This document shows positions 18,117 to 27,688 of a stretch of DNA of 64,000 nucleotides, in pieces. Source of the DNA: Nocardia neocaledoniensis (GTDB lineage: Bacteria; Actinomycetota; Actinomycetes; Mycobacteriales; Mycobacteriaceae); NCBI RefSeq assembly GCF_003182135.1, contig NZ_QGTL01000015.1:62001-126000 (forward strand), written 5' to 3'. Numbering within the stretch: position 1 is the stretch's first letter; each line of letters begins with the position of its first letter. The position numbers and the translations under genes were made by a program. Under the pieces are notes generated by a model that did not search any database, had not been told where the DNA came from, and saw only the letters and a list, made by a program, of their open reading frames with translations.

Positions 18117-21100
18117 CTATCGGGCGGCGGCGTCCAGCGGCAGCCGCACCAGCCCGAGCCGGGCGCAGCGGCGCGTCAACGGGGCGAGCACGCGCTGGGC
18201 ATCGGCCGCGCGGCCCGCGCGGCGCAGGGCGCTGCCGAGCAGGAAACCCGTCCGCAGCGCGGCCATCGGACGGCGTTCGGCGTCGATGCCGGCGAGCAGT
18301 GCCTCGGCCCGCTCGACGGCGCGCCGGTGCGCGTCGGCGCCGGGTTCGGCCATGAGCAGGCGGACGGCGGAGTCCTCGTCGATCTCGTCCACGAGCGTGC
18401 CGATGGCATCGTCGCGCCGGATCTCGCGTTCGCGCAGCAACGCGGCGATCACGCCGGGGTCGAGGGCGAAGCCCAGGCGGACCCGCTCGTTGTGCATGCG
18501 GGCGGCCAGCCGGGGGAGCTCGAGTCGTTCGGCGTGGGTGCTGCCCTCGTCGAGCAGGTCGCGTGCGCCGTCGCGGTCGCCGCGCAGCGTGCGTGCCCTG
18601 GCCCCCACCGCGTAGGTCGCCAGCATGAAGTCGACCCCGCCGCCGCCCTCGGCGGAGAGTTCCCTGCTGCGTTCGAGCAGCTCGGTCGCCTGGTCGAGAT
18701 CGCCTGTCTCATAGCGTAATTCGCCGAGCAGTGCGCAAGCCAGCCGGGTCGCGTGCGCGGTGGCGCCCATGGTCTCGGTGGCGTGGTCGAGAGCGCTGGT
18801 GAACAGTTCGTCCGCGCCGCTGATGTCGAGTTGCTCCCGCGCGGCCAAACCGGCGAAGCAGCGCCCGTAGACGGCGAGGAACGGGCCGGTGGCTTCGTGA
18901 TACGGCGTGGCCCAGAGCTGCCATCGGCGTGCCGCGTCGTAGTCGAAACGCTGGATCGCGGCGAAGGTCGCGATATTGGCGGCCACGCCGGGGATGCGCG
19001 GCGGGAAGGCCTCCGGCCGCGCGAGGGCGTCGGCGATCAGCCCGTCCAGATCGGCGACCCGGTCGGCGAACATCTCCCGGACGCTGATCGCGACATCGGC
19101 CTCGGTGCGCAGCTCGGTGCGTTCGGCCTCGGTGAGCTCGGCGGTCGCCATCGCAGCCTCGAAGCGGGCGAGCGAGGCCGCGGTGGCCACCCGTCGGCGC
19201 ATGAGCAGGTCGATCCACACGCTGAACAGGTGCAACCGGGGTCTGGTCCGGCACGCAGACACGGGCAGCTTGGCCAGAATGCCTTGCAGCACCACCACTC
19301 TCGACCGCTCGAGCAGGTATCGCGCACCGTCCTCGACGAAATCGGCCGCGCGCTCGGGGTCCTCGGCGGCCAGCGCGTGCTCGACCGCGTCGTTGAGCAG
19401 ATGGTGGCGCGCGAACCACTCGGCCGCGCGCAGCCGGAGGCCGGCGATCTCGCCGGGCCGGTCCTTGGCCAGCCTGCGGCACAGGTATCCGGCGAACAGC
19501 TGGTGATAGCGGTACCAGTCCGGACCCGACGGCAGCAGGAACAGACCGCGGTCGGCGAGGTCGGCGAGCAGTTCCGCCGCGTCGGCGCGGCCGGTGAGCG
19601 CGGTCGCCAGCCCACCGCAGATCCGTTCGCAGAGGGAGGTGGTCATCAGGAAGTCGAGGGTGTCGGGATCCAGTGCCCCGAGCACGTTCTCGGCCAGGAA
19701 CGCGCCGATGTCGGGGTGCGCGGCGAGGCTGTCGAGCAGGTGCGCCGGGTCCTCGCCGGCGCGCAGGGCGAGCACGGTCAGCTGCAGCGCGGCGATCCAG
19801 CCGTCGGTGGCCCTGGCGAGTTCGGTGATCTCGCCGGGGGTCATGTGCACGCCCCCGGCCTCGGCGAGGAAGGCGCGGACTTCGTCGGTGTCGAAACGCA
19901 GGGTGGCGGCGTCGATCTCGGTGAGTTCGCCGTGGATGCGCAACCGGCTCACGGGGAGGTCGAGGCGGGTGGTGCTCGTGAGGACCAGCGGCAGATGGTG
20001 ACAGCCGTGCTCGAGCAGGAACCGGACCGCGGCGACCGAGGCCGAGCCGGTGACGCGCTGCCAGTCGTCGAGGATCAGCGTCACCCGCCGGTCGCTGGTG
20101 TGCAGACCGTCGACCAAGGCGGTGAGGACGGCGCGGGCCGGATCGCCCGGATCGGCGTCCAGCAGCGCGGCGAGGTGCTCGGCGAGGTCGGGAACCGCGG
20201 AGCGCACGGCTTCGACGAGGTGGGTGAGGAACCAGGCCGCGTTGTCGTCGTCCTCGTCGACCGTCAGCCACGCCACCGCGGCGCCGTGGGCGACCAGTTC
20301 GTCGTGCCATTGGGCGGCCAGGGTGGTCTTGCCGAATCCGCTGGGGGCGTGGATGGCGGTGAGCCGGACGTGTTCGTTGGTGCGCAGCTGTTCGAGCAGC
20401 CGTTTCCTGGCGAGGGTGGCTCTGGCCGGTGTCGGCGGCCGGTACTTGGTGGCGGGAGTCGGTGGCGCGGTGGTCCGTTCGTGCGGGCGGGGGACCGGCG
20501 CGGCGAGGACGCCCGAGCGCTGGGTGGTCGGCACACGCAGCACGTCGACGGGCGCGCCGGTACTGCGCTGGGCCGCAACGAGTTCCGCGCCGAGTTCGGC
20601 GGCGCTGGCCGGCCGCTCGGCGGGATCGGCGGCCATCGTGTGTTCGATGATCGCGCGCACCTCGTCGGGGATGTCGGCCTCGGTGAGATCGGGCGCCGGC
20701 TGCGCGGAGACCCGCAGGAACTGTGACAGCACCTGCTCGCCGACTCGGCGCTCGTAGGCGACGTGCCCGGTCAGCGCGCAGAACAGGGTGGCGCCGAGGC
20801 CGTAGAGATCGGCGGCGGCGGTCGCCGGTGCGCCGCGCAGCACCTCGGGTGCGGCGAAGGCCGGCGAACCGGTGACGATGCCGGTGGTGGTGTGGAACCC
20901 GCCCTGGATCCTGGCGATGCCGAAGTCGGTGAGTTCGGGCTCGTTGTAGTCGCTGAGCAGGATGTTCGACGGCTTCACGTCGCGGTGCAGGATGCCGGTG
21001 CGGTGCGCGGTCTCGAGCGCGCCCGCCATCTTCACCCCCAGGCGCAGGGTCGCCGACCAGTCCAGCGGGCCCGCGGTGTGGATCCGCTGCTCGAGGGACC

Positions 21101-21419
21101 CGCGGGCGTGGTACGGCATCACCAGGTACGGGTGCCCGCCGTGCGTGGTGCCCGCGTGGAAGACGGCGACGATGTTCGGATGCCCGGAGAGCCTGCCCAT
21201 CGCCTGCTGCTCGCGGACGAACCGTTGCAGTGCGTCGGGATCGAGGTCGGCGGTGAGGACCTTGACGGCCACGATCCGATCGAGATCGGGTTGCGCACAC
21301 CGGTACACCACGCCGAATCCGCCGCGCCCGATCTCCTCGGCGTCCTCGAAACCCTCGGCGGCCAGCTCCGCCACGATCGCCGAGGTGGAGCTGCGCTGTG
21401 TGGGCGGAATGTCGGCCAT
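18117..21419 (-). CDS. pknK: PknK-type serine/threonine kinase with MalT-like ATPase and helical repeats
   Basis: A 1100-aa soluble regulator that closely tracks M. tuberculosis PknK over its length. The kinase domain (about residues 19-285) has IGRGGFGVVYRC, VAVKVL, the catalytic HRDVKPSN, and TDFGIAR. A P-loop ATPase of the STAND/MalT type follows, with APSGFGKTTLAAQW near residue 361 and ILDDWQRV as Walker B. The rest is TPR-like helical repeats. As in M. tuberculosis PknK there is no C-terminal LuxR DNA-binding domain, so output must be by phosphorylation or partners. The ATG at 21419 aligns with the start of the family; upstream codons are in frame but lack conservation. In M. tuberculosis PknK modulates transcription and growth adaptation. 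Confidence 0.93.
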   Translation of the reverse strand: MADIPPTQRSSTSAIVAELAAEGFEDAEEIGRGGFGVVYRCAQPDLDRIVAVKVLTADLDPDALQRFVREQQAMGRLSGHPNIVAVFHAGTTHGGHPYLVMPYHARGSLEQRIHTAGPLDWSATLRLGVKMAGALETAHRTGILHRDVKPSNILLSDYNEPELTDFGIARIQGGFHTTTGIVTGSPAFAAPEVLRGAPATAAADLYGLGATLFCALTGHVAYERRVGEQVLSQFLRVSAQPAPDLTEADIPDEVRAIIEHTMAADPAERPASAAELGAELVAAQRSTGAPVDVLRVPTTQRSGVLAAPVPRPHERTTAPPTPATKYRPPTPARATLARKRLLEQLRTNEHVRLTAIHAPSGFGKTTLAAQWHDELVAHGAAVAWLTVDEDDDNAAWFLTHLVEAVRSAVPDLAEHLAALLDADPGDPARAVLTALVDGLHTSDRRVTLILDDWQRVTGSASVAAVRFLLEHGCHHLPLVLTSTTRLDLPVSRLRIHGELTEIDAATLRFDTDEVRAFLAEAGGVHMTPGEITELARATDGWIAALQLTVLALRAGEDPAHLLDSLAAHPDIGAFLAENVLGALDPDTLDFLMTTSLCERICGGLATALTGRADAAELLADLADRGLFLLPSGPDWYRYHQLFAGYLCRRLAKDRPGEIAGLRLRAAEWFARHHLLNDAVEHALAAEDPERAADFVEDGARYLLERSRVVVLQGILAKLPVSACRTRPRLHLFSVWIDLLMRRRVATAASLARFEAAMATAELTEAERTELRTEADVAISVREMFADRVADLDGLIADALARPEAFPPRIPGVAANIATFAAIQRFDYDAARRWQLWATPYHEATGPFLAVYGRCFAGLAAREQLDISGADELFTSALDHATETMGATAHATRLACALLGELRYETGDLDQATELLERSRELSAEGGGGVDFMLATYAVGARARTLRGDRDGARDLLDEGSTHAERLELPRLAARMHNERVRLGFALDPGVIAALLREREIRRDDAIGTLVDEIDEDSAVRLLMAEPGADAHRRAVERAEALLAGIDAERRPMAALRTGFLLGSALRRAGRAADAQRVLAPLTRRCARLGLVRLPLDAAAR

Positions 21420-21507
21420 GGCGGCTCGATTCGGTGTGCGTCCTCGCGGCGACGCGCTGCTGCGATCGCCTCCTGTCGAGGATAACTCCGTGGACGCTGG
21501 ATCGTCC

Positions 21508-22482
21508 TCAGGGCGACGGCGCGTACCGGTCGGCGAGCGCGGCGGCACGCTCTCGCAGGGCCGCACGCAGGGCGGGTGGGTCGAGAGCCTCGGCGTCGCT
21601 GGCGAGTTGCCAGAGCGCCCATTCGGCGTGTCGGAAGTCCTGGAACGACAGCTCCAGGAGCAGCGAGCCGTCCGGGTCGACCGCTTCGGTGTGGACGGTC
21701 ACCGCCGTGCCGACGAGTTCCTCGCGCCGCGAGGGAGCCACCCTGACCCGCACCGCGAGCTGGTCCCCGCCTGCCCGGAACCGCGCGCCACGTTCCTGCC
21801 AGGCGCGGTCCAGGTCCACCCGGTCCGGCCGCTGGGCCGCCTCGTCGAGCGCTTCGGCCGCGCGGACCCGGGTGAGCAGGTAGGTGCGGTCCGCGCCGGA
21901 CCGGGTGGCCAGCAGGTAGCCGCGATCACGCACGATCACCAGGCCGATCGGGTCGACGGTGCGCCAGCGCGCGCTCTGGCCCGCGGGCGCGTAGTGGATG
22001 CGCAGCTTGGTCCCGGCGAAGACCGCGCGCCGGATCTCGGCCAGCACGTCGCCGGGGACCTCCTCGGTGACCACGCGCCGCGACAGCAGGTCGGTCTCGG
22101 GTTCGATGAGCAGCCGCTCGGCGACGTCGGCGGCGGTCTCGCGATAGCTCGCGGGCAGCGCGTCGACGACCTTGAGCATCGCCGAGGCCAGCGCCGAGCC
22201 GAGGCCGAAAGCCTGTGCGCCGCGCCGTGATCCGGCGATGAGCAGGGCGAGGGCCTCGTCGTGGTTGAGGCCGGTGAGCTCGGTGCGGAACCCGGGCAGC
22301 AACGCGAAGCCGCCGTGCCTGCCGCGTTCGGCGTACACCGGAACGCCCGCGGTCGACAGCGCCTCGATGTCGCGCAGGACGGTCCGGGTGGACACCTCGA
22401 GCTCGGCGGCCAGTTCGGTCGCGGTGAGGCGGCCACGCTGGCGCAGCAGCAGTACCAGCGAGACCAATCGGTCGGCGCGCAT
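21508..22482 (-). CDS. WYL-domain transcriptional regulator (YafY/DeoR-like HTH)
   Basis: A 324-aa regulator. The N-terminal HTH (residues about 1-60) reads MRADRLVSLVLLLRQRGRLTATELAAELEVSTRTVLRDIEALS, shown here only as family marks: RLTATELAAEL and the recognition helix TRTVLRDIEAL. The WYL domain follows, with LRIHYAPAG and the DPIGLVIVRDRGYLLAT segment, a ligand- or nucleotide-sensing module. The ATG at 22482 lacks a ribosome binding site; an in-frame GTG at 22512 is an alternative. It is divergent from ridA across 121 bases and may regulate it. Confidence 0.87.
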   Translation of the reverse strand: MRADRLVSLVLLLRQRGRLTATELAAELEVSTRTVLRDIEALSTAGVPVYAERGRHGGFALLPGFRTELTGLNHDEALALLIAGSRRGAQAFGLGSALASAMLKVVDALPASYRETAADVAERLLIEPETDLLSRRVVTEEVPGDVLAEIRRAVFAGTKLRIHYAPAGQSARWRTVDPIGLVIVRDRGYLLATRSGADRTYLLTRVRAAEALDEAAQRPDRVDLDRAWQERGARFRAGGDQLAVRVRVAPSRREELVGTAVTVHTEAVDPDGSLLLELSFQDFRHAEWALWQLASDAEALDPPALRAALRERAAALADRYAPSP

Positions 22483-22603
22483 GCGCGGAACTCTAGCGAA
22501 AATACCCGACACAGGATGTCGTGATTGCCGGGCAGGCTCACCGGCACGGCGTCACCGACATCGGCCATCGGGCCGGTGGGGCGCCGGATCGAAGGGAGCC
22601 GAA

Positions 22604-23005
22604 GTGGCTGTGGAACGGACGGCGATCAACCCCGTGACCTGGTCGGTCGAACTGGGATTCGACCAGGGCCAGCTGGTCGCCGGACACACCAGGACGCTGT
22701 ACTGCTCGGGGCAGACCGCGATGGACGCCGACGGCAAGCCTCAGCACGAGGGTGACATGGCCGCGCAGGTGGCGCTCAGTCTCGACAATGTCGAGGCCGT
22801 GCTCGCCGGCGCCGGGATGTCGCTGGCGAATGTCGTCAAGCTCGCGGTGTACACCACCGACGTCGACCTGCTCCTCCAGCACTACGGCGTGCTGGGGGCG
22901 CGGTTGGGCGCCGCCGGGGTGGCCTCGGCGATGACGATGCTGGGCGTAACCCGGCTCGCCGTCCCCGGTCAGCTGGTGGAGCTGGAGGCGACCGCGGTCG
23001 CCTGA
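22604..23005 (+). CDS. RidA family protein (YjgF/YER057c/UK114)
   Basis: A 133-aa trimeric enamine/imine deaminase family member. Motifs include LYCSGQTAMDADGKP, the family turn VKLAVYTTDVDLL, and the C-terminal VTRLAVPGQLVELEATAVA, which replaces the canonical LP.DALVEIEA and lacks the catalytic-site Arg I would expect in true RidA (RVALP...). It may therefore belong to a RidA-like subgroup with another role. The GTG at 22604 has GAAGGGAG upstream. Its 3' end overlaps the convergent pepN by 37 bases. Confidence 0.87.
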   Translation: MAVERTAINPVTWSVELGFDQGQLVAGHTRTLYCSGQTAMDADGKPQHEGDMAAQVALSLDNVEAVLAGAGMSLANVVKLAVYTTDVDLLLQHYGVLGARLGAAGVASAMTMLGVTRLAVPGQLVELEATAVA

Positions 23006-25497
23006 CCCGGCGCCGCGCCGAGCGGCGCGTCACCGCGCACGCGCAGATCGCGGGCGAGGTGGTCGCGCTGCTCGAGCACCAGGCGCCGCAAGGCCGCCGG
23101 CGCGTCAGCGTGCTCGGCGAGCCAGGCGTCCACGGGCTCGAGCGACTCGCTCGCGGGGAACAGCCCGACCACCAGGCGCCGGGCGATCTCGATGCTGCGG
23201 TGGTCCCAGATCGTGCGCAGGGCGGCGAAGTAGTCGGAGTCGTAGCGGGCCAGCAGATCTCGGCGGGCCCCGGCGCGGAAGCCGTCGATGACCGCGTCGA
23301 GGTGATCGTTGGTGAGCGTGGTGTCCCCGAGTGCCGTCGTCCACGCGTCGGCCTTGACCTGGCCGTCGGGCCGGGCGGCGAGCGCGCGCCGGTGGGCGGT
23401 CCGGCCCGAAGCCGTGTCGTCGTCGGCGAGTGCGGCGTCCAGGTCGGCGGCGGTGGCCGCGCCGGTGGCCGCCAGCGCGGTCCACCACAGCCAGCGCAGG
23501 TCGGGGTCGAGCGGCAGGCCATCGGGCGCGGCGCGCTCGCCGCGCAGCATCGCGGCGATGTCGTCGGCGCGGCGGCCGTCGACGGTGGCGGCGAGGGCGC
23601 TCGCGCGCGCGAACGCGAGCTGGGCGCCCGAGCCAGGTTCGGCGGAATACATGCTCGCCCAGCAGGATTCGAGCCAGTCGCCGCGCCACCGGTCCCGCGC
23701 CGGCGCCGGCAGGTAATGGCCGATCGCGAAGGCGGCGTTGGCCAGTACCGCCGAGAGCAGCGCGGTGTTGGGTTCGGCGGGCGCGAACGCGCGGGCCATC
23801 TCCACATAGCGCTCGGCGGCCAGTTCCCCGTCCCTGGCGGCGTTCCACAGGGCCGACCAGATCAATCCGCGCGCCAGCGGATCGGTGACGCGATCGAGCG
23901 AACGTTCCACGGTGGCCAGGGATTCGGCGTCGAGGCGGACCTTGGCGTAGGTGAGATCGCCGTCGTTGAGCAGCCGCAGGGGCGCGGGCGGCAGGGTGAC
24001 CGGCGTGCGTTCGCCCGCCAGCTCGAGTTCCACGCGGTCGCGGCGCACGAGCGCGCCCGCGTCGTCGAAGTCGTAGAGCCCCACGTCGAGCCGGTGCGGC
24101 CGCGGCTCGGTCTGCACGATCGCGGCGCCGTCGAACCACACCGTCGAGACCCCCGAGGTCCGCAGCCAGGCCTCGGCCCAGCCCGTCAGGTCCCGGCCCG
24201 ATTCCGCCGACAACTCGGTGAGCAGATCGGCCAGGGTGGTGTTGCCGAACGCGTTGGTCCGGAAGTAGCGGCGCACGCCCGCGAAGAACTCCGCCCGTCC
24301 CACGTAGGCCACGAGCTGTTTGAGGACGCTGGCGCCCTTGGCGTAGGTGATGCCGTCGAAATTGAGTTTGGCCGCCTCCAGATCGGTGATGTCGGCGACG
24401 ATCGGGTGCGTGGTCGGCAGCTGGTCCTGCAGGTACGCCCACGCCTTGCGCCGGTTCGCGAACGCCACCCACGCGTCGGTCCACTCGGTGGCCTCCGCGC
24501 CGGCCAGCGCGCCCATGTAGTCGGCGAAGGACTCCTTGAGCCACAGGTCGTCCCACCAGACCATGGTGACGAGATCGCCGAACCACATGTGCGCCATCTC
24601 GTGCAGGATCGTGTTGGCCCTGCCCTCGTACTGGGCGGCGGTGGCAGCGCCGCGGAACACGTAGGCCTCGGTGAAGGTCACCAGGCCCGGGTTCTCCATG
24701 GCGCCCAGGTTGTACTCGGGAACGAAGATCTGGTCGTATTTGCCCCACGGGTACGGGTAGTCGAAGTGTTCGGCGAAGAAGTCCAGGCCCTGCTTCGTGA
24801 CCTCGAGGATCGTGTCCGCGTCCAGGTACCCGGCCAGCGACGCGCGGCAGAGCACGCCGAGCGGGATGGTGAGTTCGCCACGCTGCCATACGGATTCGAC
24901 GCGATGGTAGGGGCCTGCGGCGATGGCGGTGATGTAGGTGGACAGCGGCAGGGTGGGGGCGAACTCGACCGTCTGCTGGTCGTCGTGGCGCACGACCCCC
25001 ACGGCCGCCCGATTCGACATCACCGACCACGTGACCGGCGCGGTCACCTGGAAGATGAACGGCGCCTTCATGTCCGGTTGCTCGAAGCAGGCGAAGACCC
25101 GGCGCGCGTCGGCGGGTTCGTACTGGGTGTAGAGGTAGGTCTCGCCGTCGACGGGATCGCGGAACCGGTGCAGACCCTCACCCGAGCGGCTGTAGGCGCC
25201 GGTGGCGCGCACGACGACCACGTTCGACGCGGCCAGCCCCGGCAGGGTGATCCGCGCGCCGTCGTAATCGACGGGCACCGCCTGGCCGTTCACGGTCACC
25301 GATTCCACCGCGGGGCCGAGGAAGTCGAGCCAGGTCCGGTCACCGGTGGCGTCGAAGGTGACGGTCGTGGTGGTGGTGAAGCCGGCGCGGTCGTGGTCGC
25401 GCGCGCCGGACAGGTCGAGCTCGACCCGGTAGTCACGGACGGTGACCGCGGCCGATCGCGCGGCGGTCTCGGCACGGGTCAGATTCGCGGTGTTCAC
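22969..25497 (-). CDS. pepN: Aminopeptidase N (M1 family zinc metallopeptidase)
   Basis: An 842-aa cytosolic aminopeptidase that trims N-terminal residues from peptides. The exopeptidase motif GAMEN (in NLGAMENPG) and the zinc site HEMAHMWFGDLVT near residue 298 are both present, with the downstream Glu in KESFADYMG. The C-terminal half is the ERAP1-like helical domain. Length matches actinobacterial PepN (about 850 aa). The start is a GTG at 25497 with a weak ribosome binding site. The last 12 codons lie antisense to the ridA 3' end. Confidence 0.95.
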   Translation of the reverse strand: MNTANLTRAETAARSAAVTVRDYRVELDLSGARDHDRAGFTTTTTVTFDATGDRTWLDFLGPAVESVTVNGQAVPVDYDGARITLPGLAASNVVVVRATGAYSRSGEGLHRFRDPVDGETYLYTQYEPADARRVFACFEQPDMKAPFIFQVTAPVTWSVMSNRAAVGVVRHDDQQTVEFAPTLPLSTYITAIAAGPYHRVESVWQRGELTIPLGVLCRASLAGYLDADTILEVTKQGLDFFAEHFDYPYPWGKYDQIFVPEYNLGAMENPGLVTFTEAYVFRGAATAAQYEGRANTILHEMAHMWFGDLVTMVWWDDLWLKESFADYMGALAGAEATEWTDAWVAFANRRKAWAYLQDQLPTTHPIVADITDLEAAKLNFDGITYAKGASVLKQLVAYVGRAEFFAGVRRYFRTNAFGNTTLADLLTELSAESGRDLTGWAEAWLRTSGVSTVWFDGAAIVQTEPRPHRLDVGLYDFDDAGALVRRDRVELELAGERTPVTLPPAPLRLLNDGDLTYAKVRLDAESLATVERSLDRVTDPLARGLIWSALWNAARDGELAAERYVEMARAFAPAEPNTALLSAVLANAAFAIGHYLPAPARDRWRGDWLESCWASMYSAEPGSGAQLAFARASALAATVDGRRADDIAAMLRGERAAPDGLPLDPDLRWLWWTALAATGAATAADLDAALADDDTASGRTAHRRALAARPDGQVKADAWTTALGDTTLTNDHLDAVIDGFRAGARRDLLARYDSDYFAALRTIWDHRSIEIARRLVVGLFPASESLEPVDAWLAEHADAPAALRRLVLEQRDHLARDLRVRGDAPLGAAPGQATAVASSSTS

Positions 25498-25540
25498 ACC
25501 TGGAGATCCTGCCAGCAGAACGGGCGTGACAGCGGAAAAA

Positions 25541-25564
25541 CCCCTCCGGCCGTGGCCGGAGGGG
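25541..25564 (-). terminator. Intrinsic terminator downstream of the GlsB-type gene
   Basis: CCCCTCCGGCC (25541-25551) pairs with GGCCGGAGGGG (25554-25564); flanking AA/TT extends the stem to 13 bp. Read on the minus strand, the hairpin is followed at once by TTTTT (complement of 25536-25540), a classic intrinsic terminator for the 25582-25866 gene. Confidence 0.88.
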
Positions 25565-25581
25565 TTCGGGTGACGCGGGGA

Positions 25582-25866
25582 TCAGGCCGCCGGGGGATGC
25601 TTGCGCGCGCCCATCGATTCGGCCGCGAACAGCAACACGACCGCGGCGATGACGGCGAGCACGAAGCCCCAGAAGTTGAGCTCGGTGATGGAGCCGACGC
25701 CGATGAGGCTCGCGACGACACCCGCGATGAGCGCGGCCGCCATCCCGAGCACCAGGGTCATCCCCATGCTCATGTTCTCCTTACCCGGCTTGAGCATCCT
25801 GGCGAGCACACCGACCACCGCGCCGATGATCAGGAACCCACAGATCTGAACAATCGCATTCCACAT
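25582..25866 (-). CDS. GlsB/YeaQ/YmgE family (transglycosylase-associated) stress membrane protein
   Basis: A 94-aa membrane protein with three glycine-rich helices. The family mark is the first helix plus GAVVGVLARMLKPGKENM, followed by a second helix (MTLVLGMAAALIAGVVASLIG) and a third helix before a short basic tail (GARKHPPAA). This matches the GlsB/YeaQ/YmgE family, often induced by general stress; the biochemical role is not known. GGAGG sits 8 bases before the ATG at 25866. No good SigF-type promoter was found upstream, unlike the stress genes further right. Confidence 0.88.
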   Translation of the reverse strand: MWNAIVQICGFLIIGAVVGVLARMLKPGKENMSMGMTLVLGMAAALIAGVVASLIGVGSITELNFWGFVLAVIAAVVLLFAAESMGARKHPPAA

Positions 25867-25990
25867 CGCTCGTACCTCCACGTAGTGCCGTGCCGGGAAG
25901 TGCCGGTTCCCTCGATCATTTCGCGCCGCGGGCGAGGGGAGAAGCATCGTGGCCTCGGCGTTGCCCAACCGTTGCCGACCCGACGCCGGG

Positions 25991-27544
25991 TCACATCGGG
26001 TAGATCGGGTGTTTGCGTGGGTTGAACTCCGGGGTGAGCGGGTGTTTGTCGCGCAGCAGCCGCAGCGCGTGGCGGATCTCGAGCCGGGTGCTCGACGGTT
26101 CGATGACCGCGTCGATGTAGCCGCGTTCGGCGGCGATCCAGGGCGTGGCGACCGTCTCGTTGTACTGGTTGATCATGAATTCGCGGGCCGCGGCGCGGTG
26201 TTCCTCCGGTACCGCGGCCAGCTGACGTTTGCCGATGAGGTCGACGGCGCTCTCGGCGCCGATCACCGCGATGCGGGCCGTGGGCCAGGCGAAACTGATG
26301 TCGGCGCCGACCTGGCGGGCCGCCATCATGCCGTAGGCGCCGCCGTAGGACTTGCGGACGACGAGATTGATGATCGGCACCGTCGCCTCGATGATCGCGC
26401 GCGGCACCCGGCCGCCCCGGATGATCACCCCCGCGTCCTCCTGGTCGAGCCCCGGCAACACCCCCGGGGTGTCGACGACGAACACGAGCGGGATGTTGAA
26501 GGCGTCGCAGAGGCGGATGAAGTAGGTCGACTTGTCCGAGCAGGCGGCGTCGATGGAGCCGCCGAGCACCAGCGGCTGATTGGCGATGACGCCGACCGGG
26601 TGGCCGTCGACCCGGGCGAAGCCGGTGATCAGGTTGGGCGCGAACGCGGCCCTGATCTCGTGGAATTCGCCGTCGTCGAAGATTCGCAGCAGGATCTCGT
26701 GCATGTCGTAGCCGGCGCGATCGGAGTCGGGGATGATCGCGTCCAGTTCGCGGTCGGTGGCGGTGACCTCCGGTTCCAGGCCGGGATTGACGATCAGCGG
26801 GGGCTCGAGGCAGCTCGTCGGCAGGTAGCTCAGGTAGGCCCTGGCCCACTCGTAGGCGTCCTTCTCGGTCTCGGCGACATGGTGCAGGGTGCCGCGCTCG
26901 GCCTGTACCTGCGCTCCGCCGAGCCGCTCGGCGGAGATGTCCTCGCCGTTGACGGCCTTGATCACCTCGGGGCCGGTGACGAACATGTACGAGTCCTTGG
27001 TGCCGATGAGCACATCGGTGTTGATCGGCCCGTACACCGATCCCGCCGCGCACTTGCCCAGGATGATCGAGACCTGGGGCACGTAGCCGGACAGTTTCTC
27101 CAGTACGCGGGAGATGTCGCCGAACGAGGCGATGGAGCCGACCGCGTCCTGGATCCGCGCGCCACCGGAATCGTTGATGGTCACCACGGGGCAGCCGCTG
27201 TCGAACGCGAGCTTCAAGGCGCGCATGAACTTTCGCGCCGAGGTGACGCCGACGGACCCGCCGTACACGGTCTGATCGTGGGCGATCACCACGACCGGAC
27301 GGCCGTCGATCAGGCCACGGCCGGTGACGAGGCCGTCGCCGTAGAGGGCATCGGGCTGATCGGGTTGCCTGGCCAGGGCGCCGGTCTCGAGGAAGGTGCC
27401 GGGGTCGAGCAGCATGGTCAGGCGCTCGCGCACACTCGGCACGCCCTTCTTCTCCCGCTTGGCCACACCGGCCGCGCCCGCGGGCTCCGCCGCGATCGCC
27501 AGAATGTCGACCAGTTCCTCCAGCTTCGCCTTGGTACCCACCAC
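25991..27544 (-). CDS. Acyl-CoA carboxylase beta subunit (carboxyltransferase, AccD type)
   Basis: A 517-aa carboxyltransferase of the propionyl/acetyl-CoA carboxylase beta family. It transfers CO2 from biotin on an AccA chain to acyl-CoA. Two crotonase-like halves are visible: VYGGSVGVTSARKFMRAL, NDSGGARIQ, KCAAGSVYGP in the first, and NQPLVLGGSID, VFVVDTPGVLPG, RKSYGGAYGMMAAR in the second. The GTG at 27544 begins VVGTKAKLEELVDIL, with AGGAAGG 11 bases upstream; an in-frame ATG-like start further up would add a poorly conserved leader. No accA or epsilon subunit is adjacent, so it must borrow an alpha subunit elsewhere. Substrate cannot be told from sequence by eye. Confidence 0.92.
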   Translation of the reverse strand: MVGTKAKLEELVDILAIAAEPAGAAGVAKREKKGVPSVRERLTMLLDPGTFLETGALARQPDQPDALYGDGLVTGRGLIDGRPVVVIAHDQTVYGGSVGVTSARKFMRALKLAFDSGCPVVTINDSGGARIQDAVGSIASFGDISRVLEKLSGYVPQVSIILGKCAAGSVYGPINTDVLIGTKDSYMFVTGPEVIKAVNGEDISAERLGGAQVQAERGTLHHVAETEKDAYEWARAYLSYLPTSCLEPPLIVNPGLEPEVTATDRELDAIIPDSDRAGYDMHEILLRIFDDGEFHEIRAAFAPNLITGFARVDGHPVGVIANQPLVLGGSIDAACSDKSTYFIRLCDAFNIPLVFVVDTPGVLPGLDQEDAGVIIRGGRVPRAIIEATVPIINLVVRKSYGGAYGMMAARQVGADISFAWPTARIAVIGAESAVDLIGKRQLAAVPEEHRAAAREFMINQYNETVATPWIAAERGYIDAVIEPSSTRLEIRHALRLLRDKHPLTPEFNPRKHPIYPM

Positions 27545-27688
27545 GCCCGCTGCCACCTTCCTGCTGTGCCTGCAGGCGACGGTAGGCGGAATCGGTGCGG
27601 CGCACGCCGTTGCGGCGGGCACCAGGGACAGGTCACAGCGGAAGCGCCGAACCTTCGCGTACTCCGAACAAGATCGACATCTTGCGCG

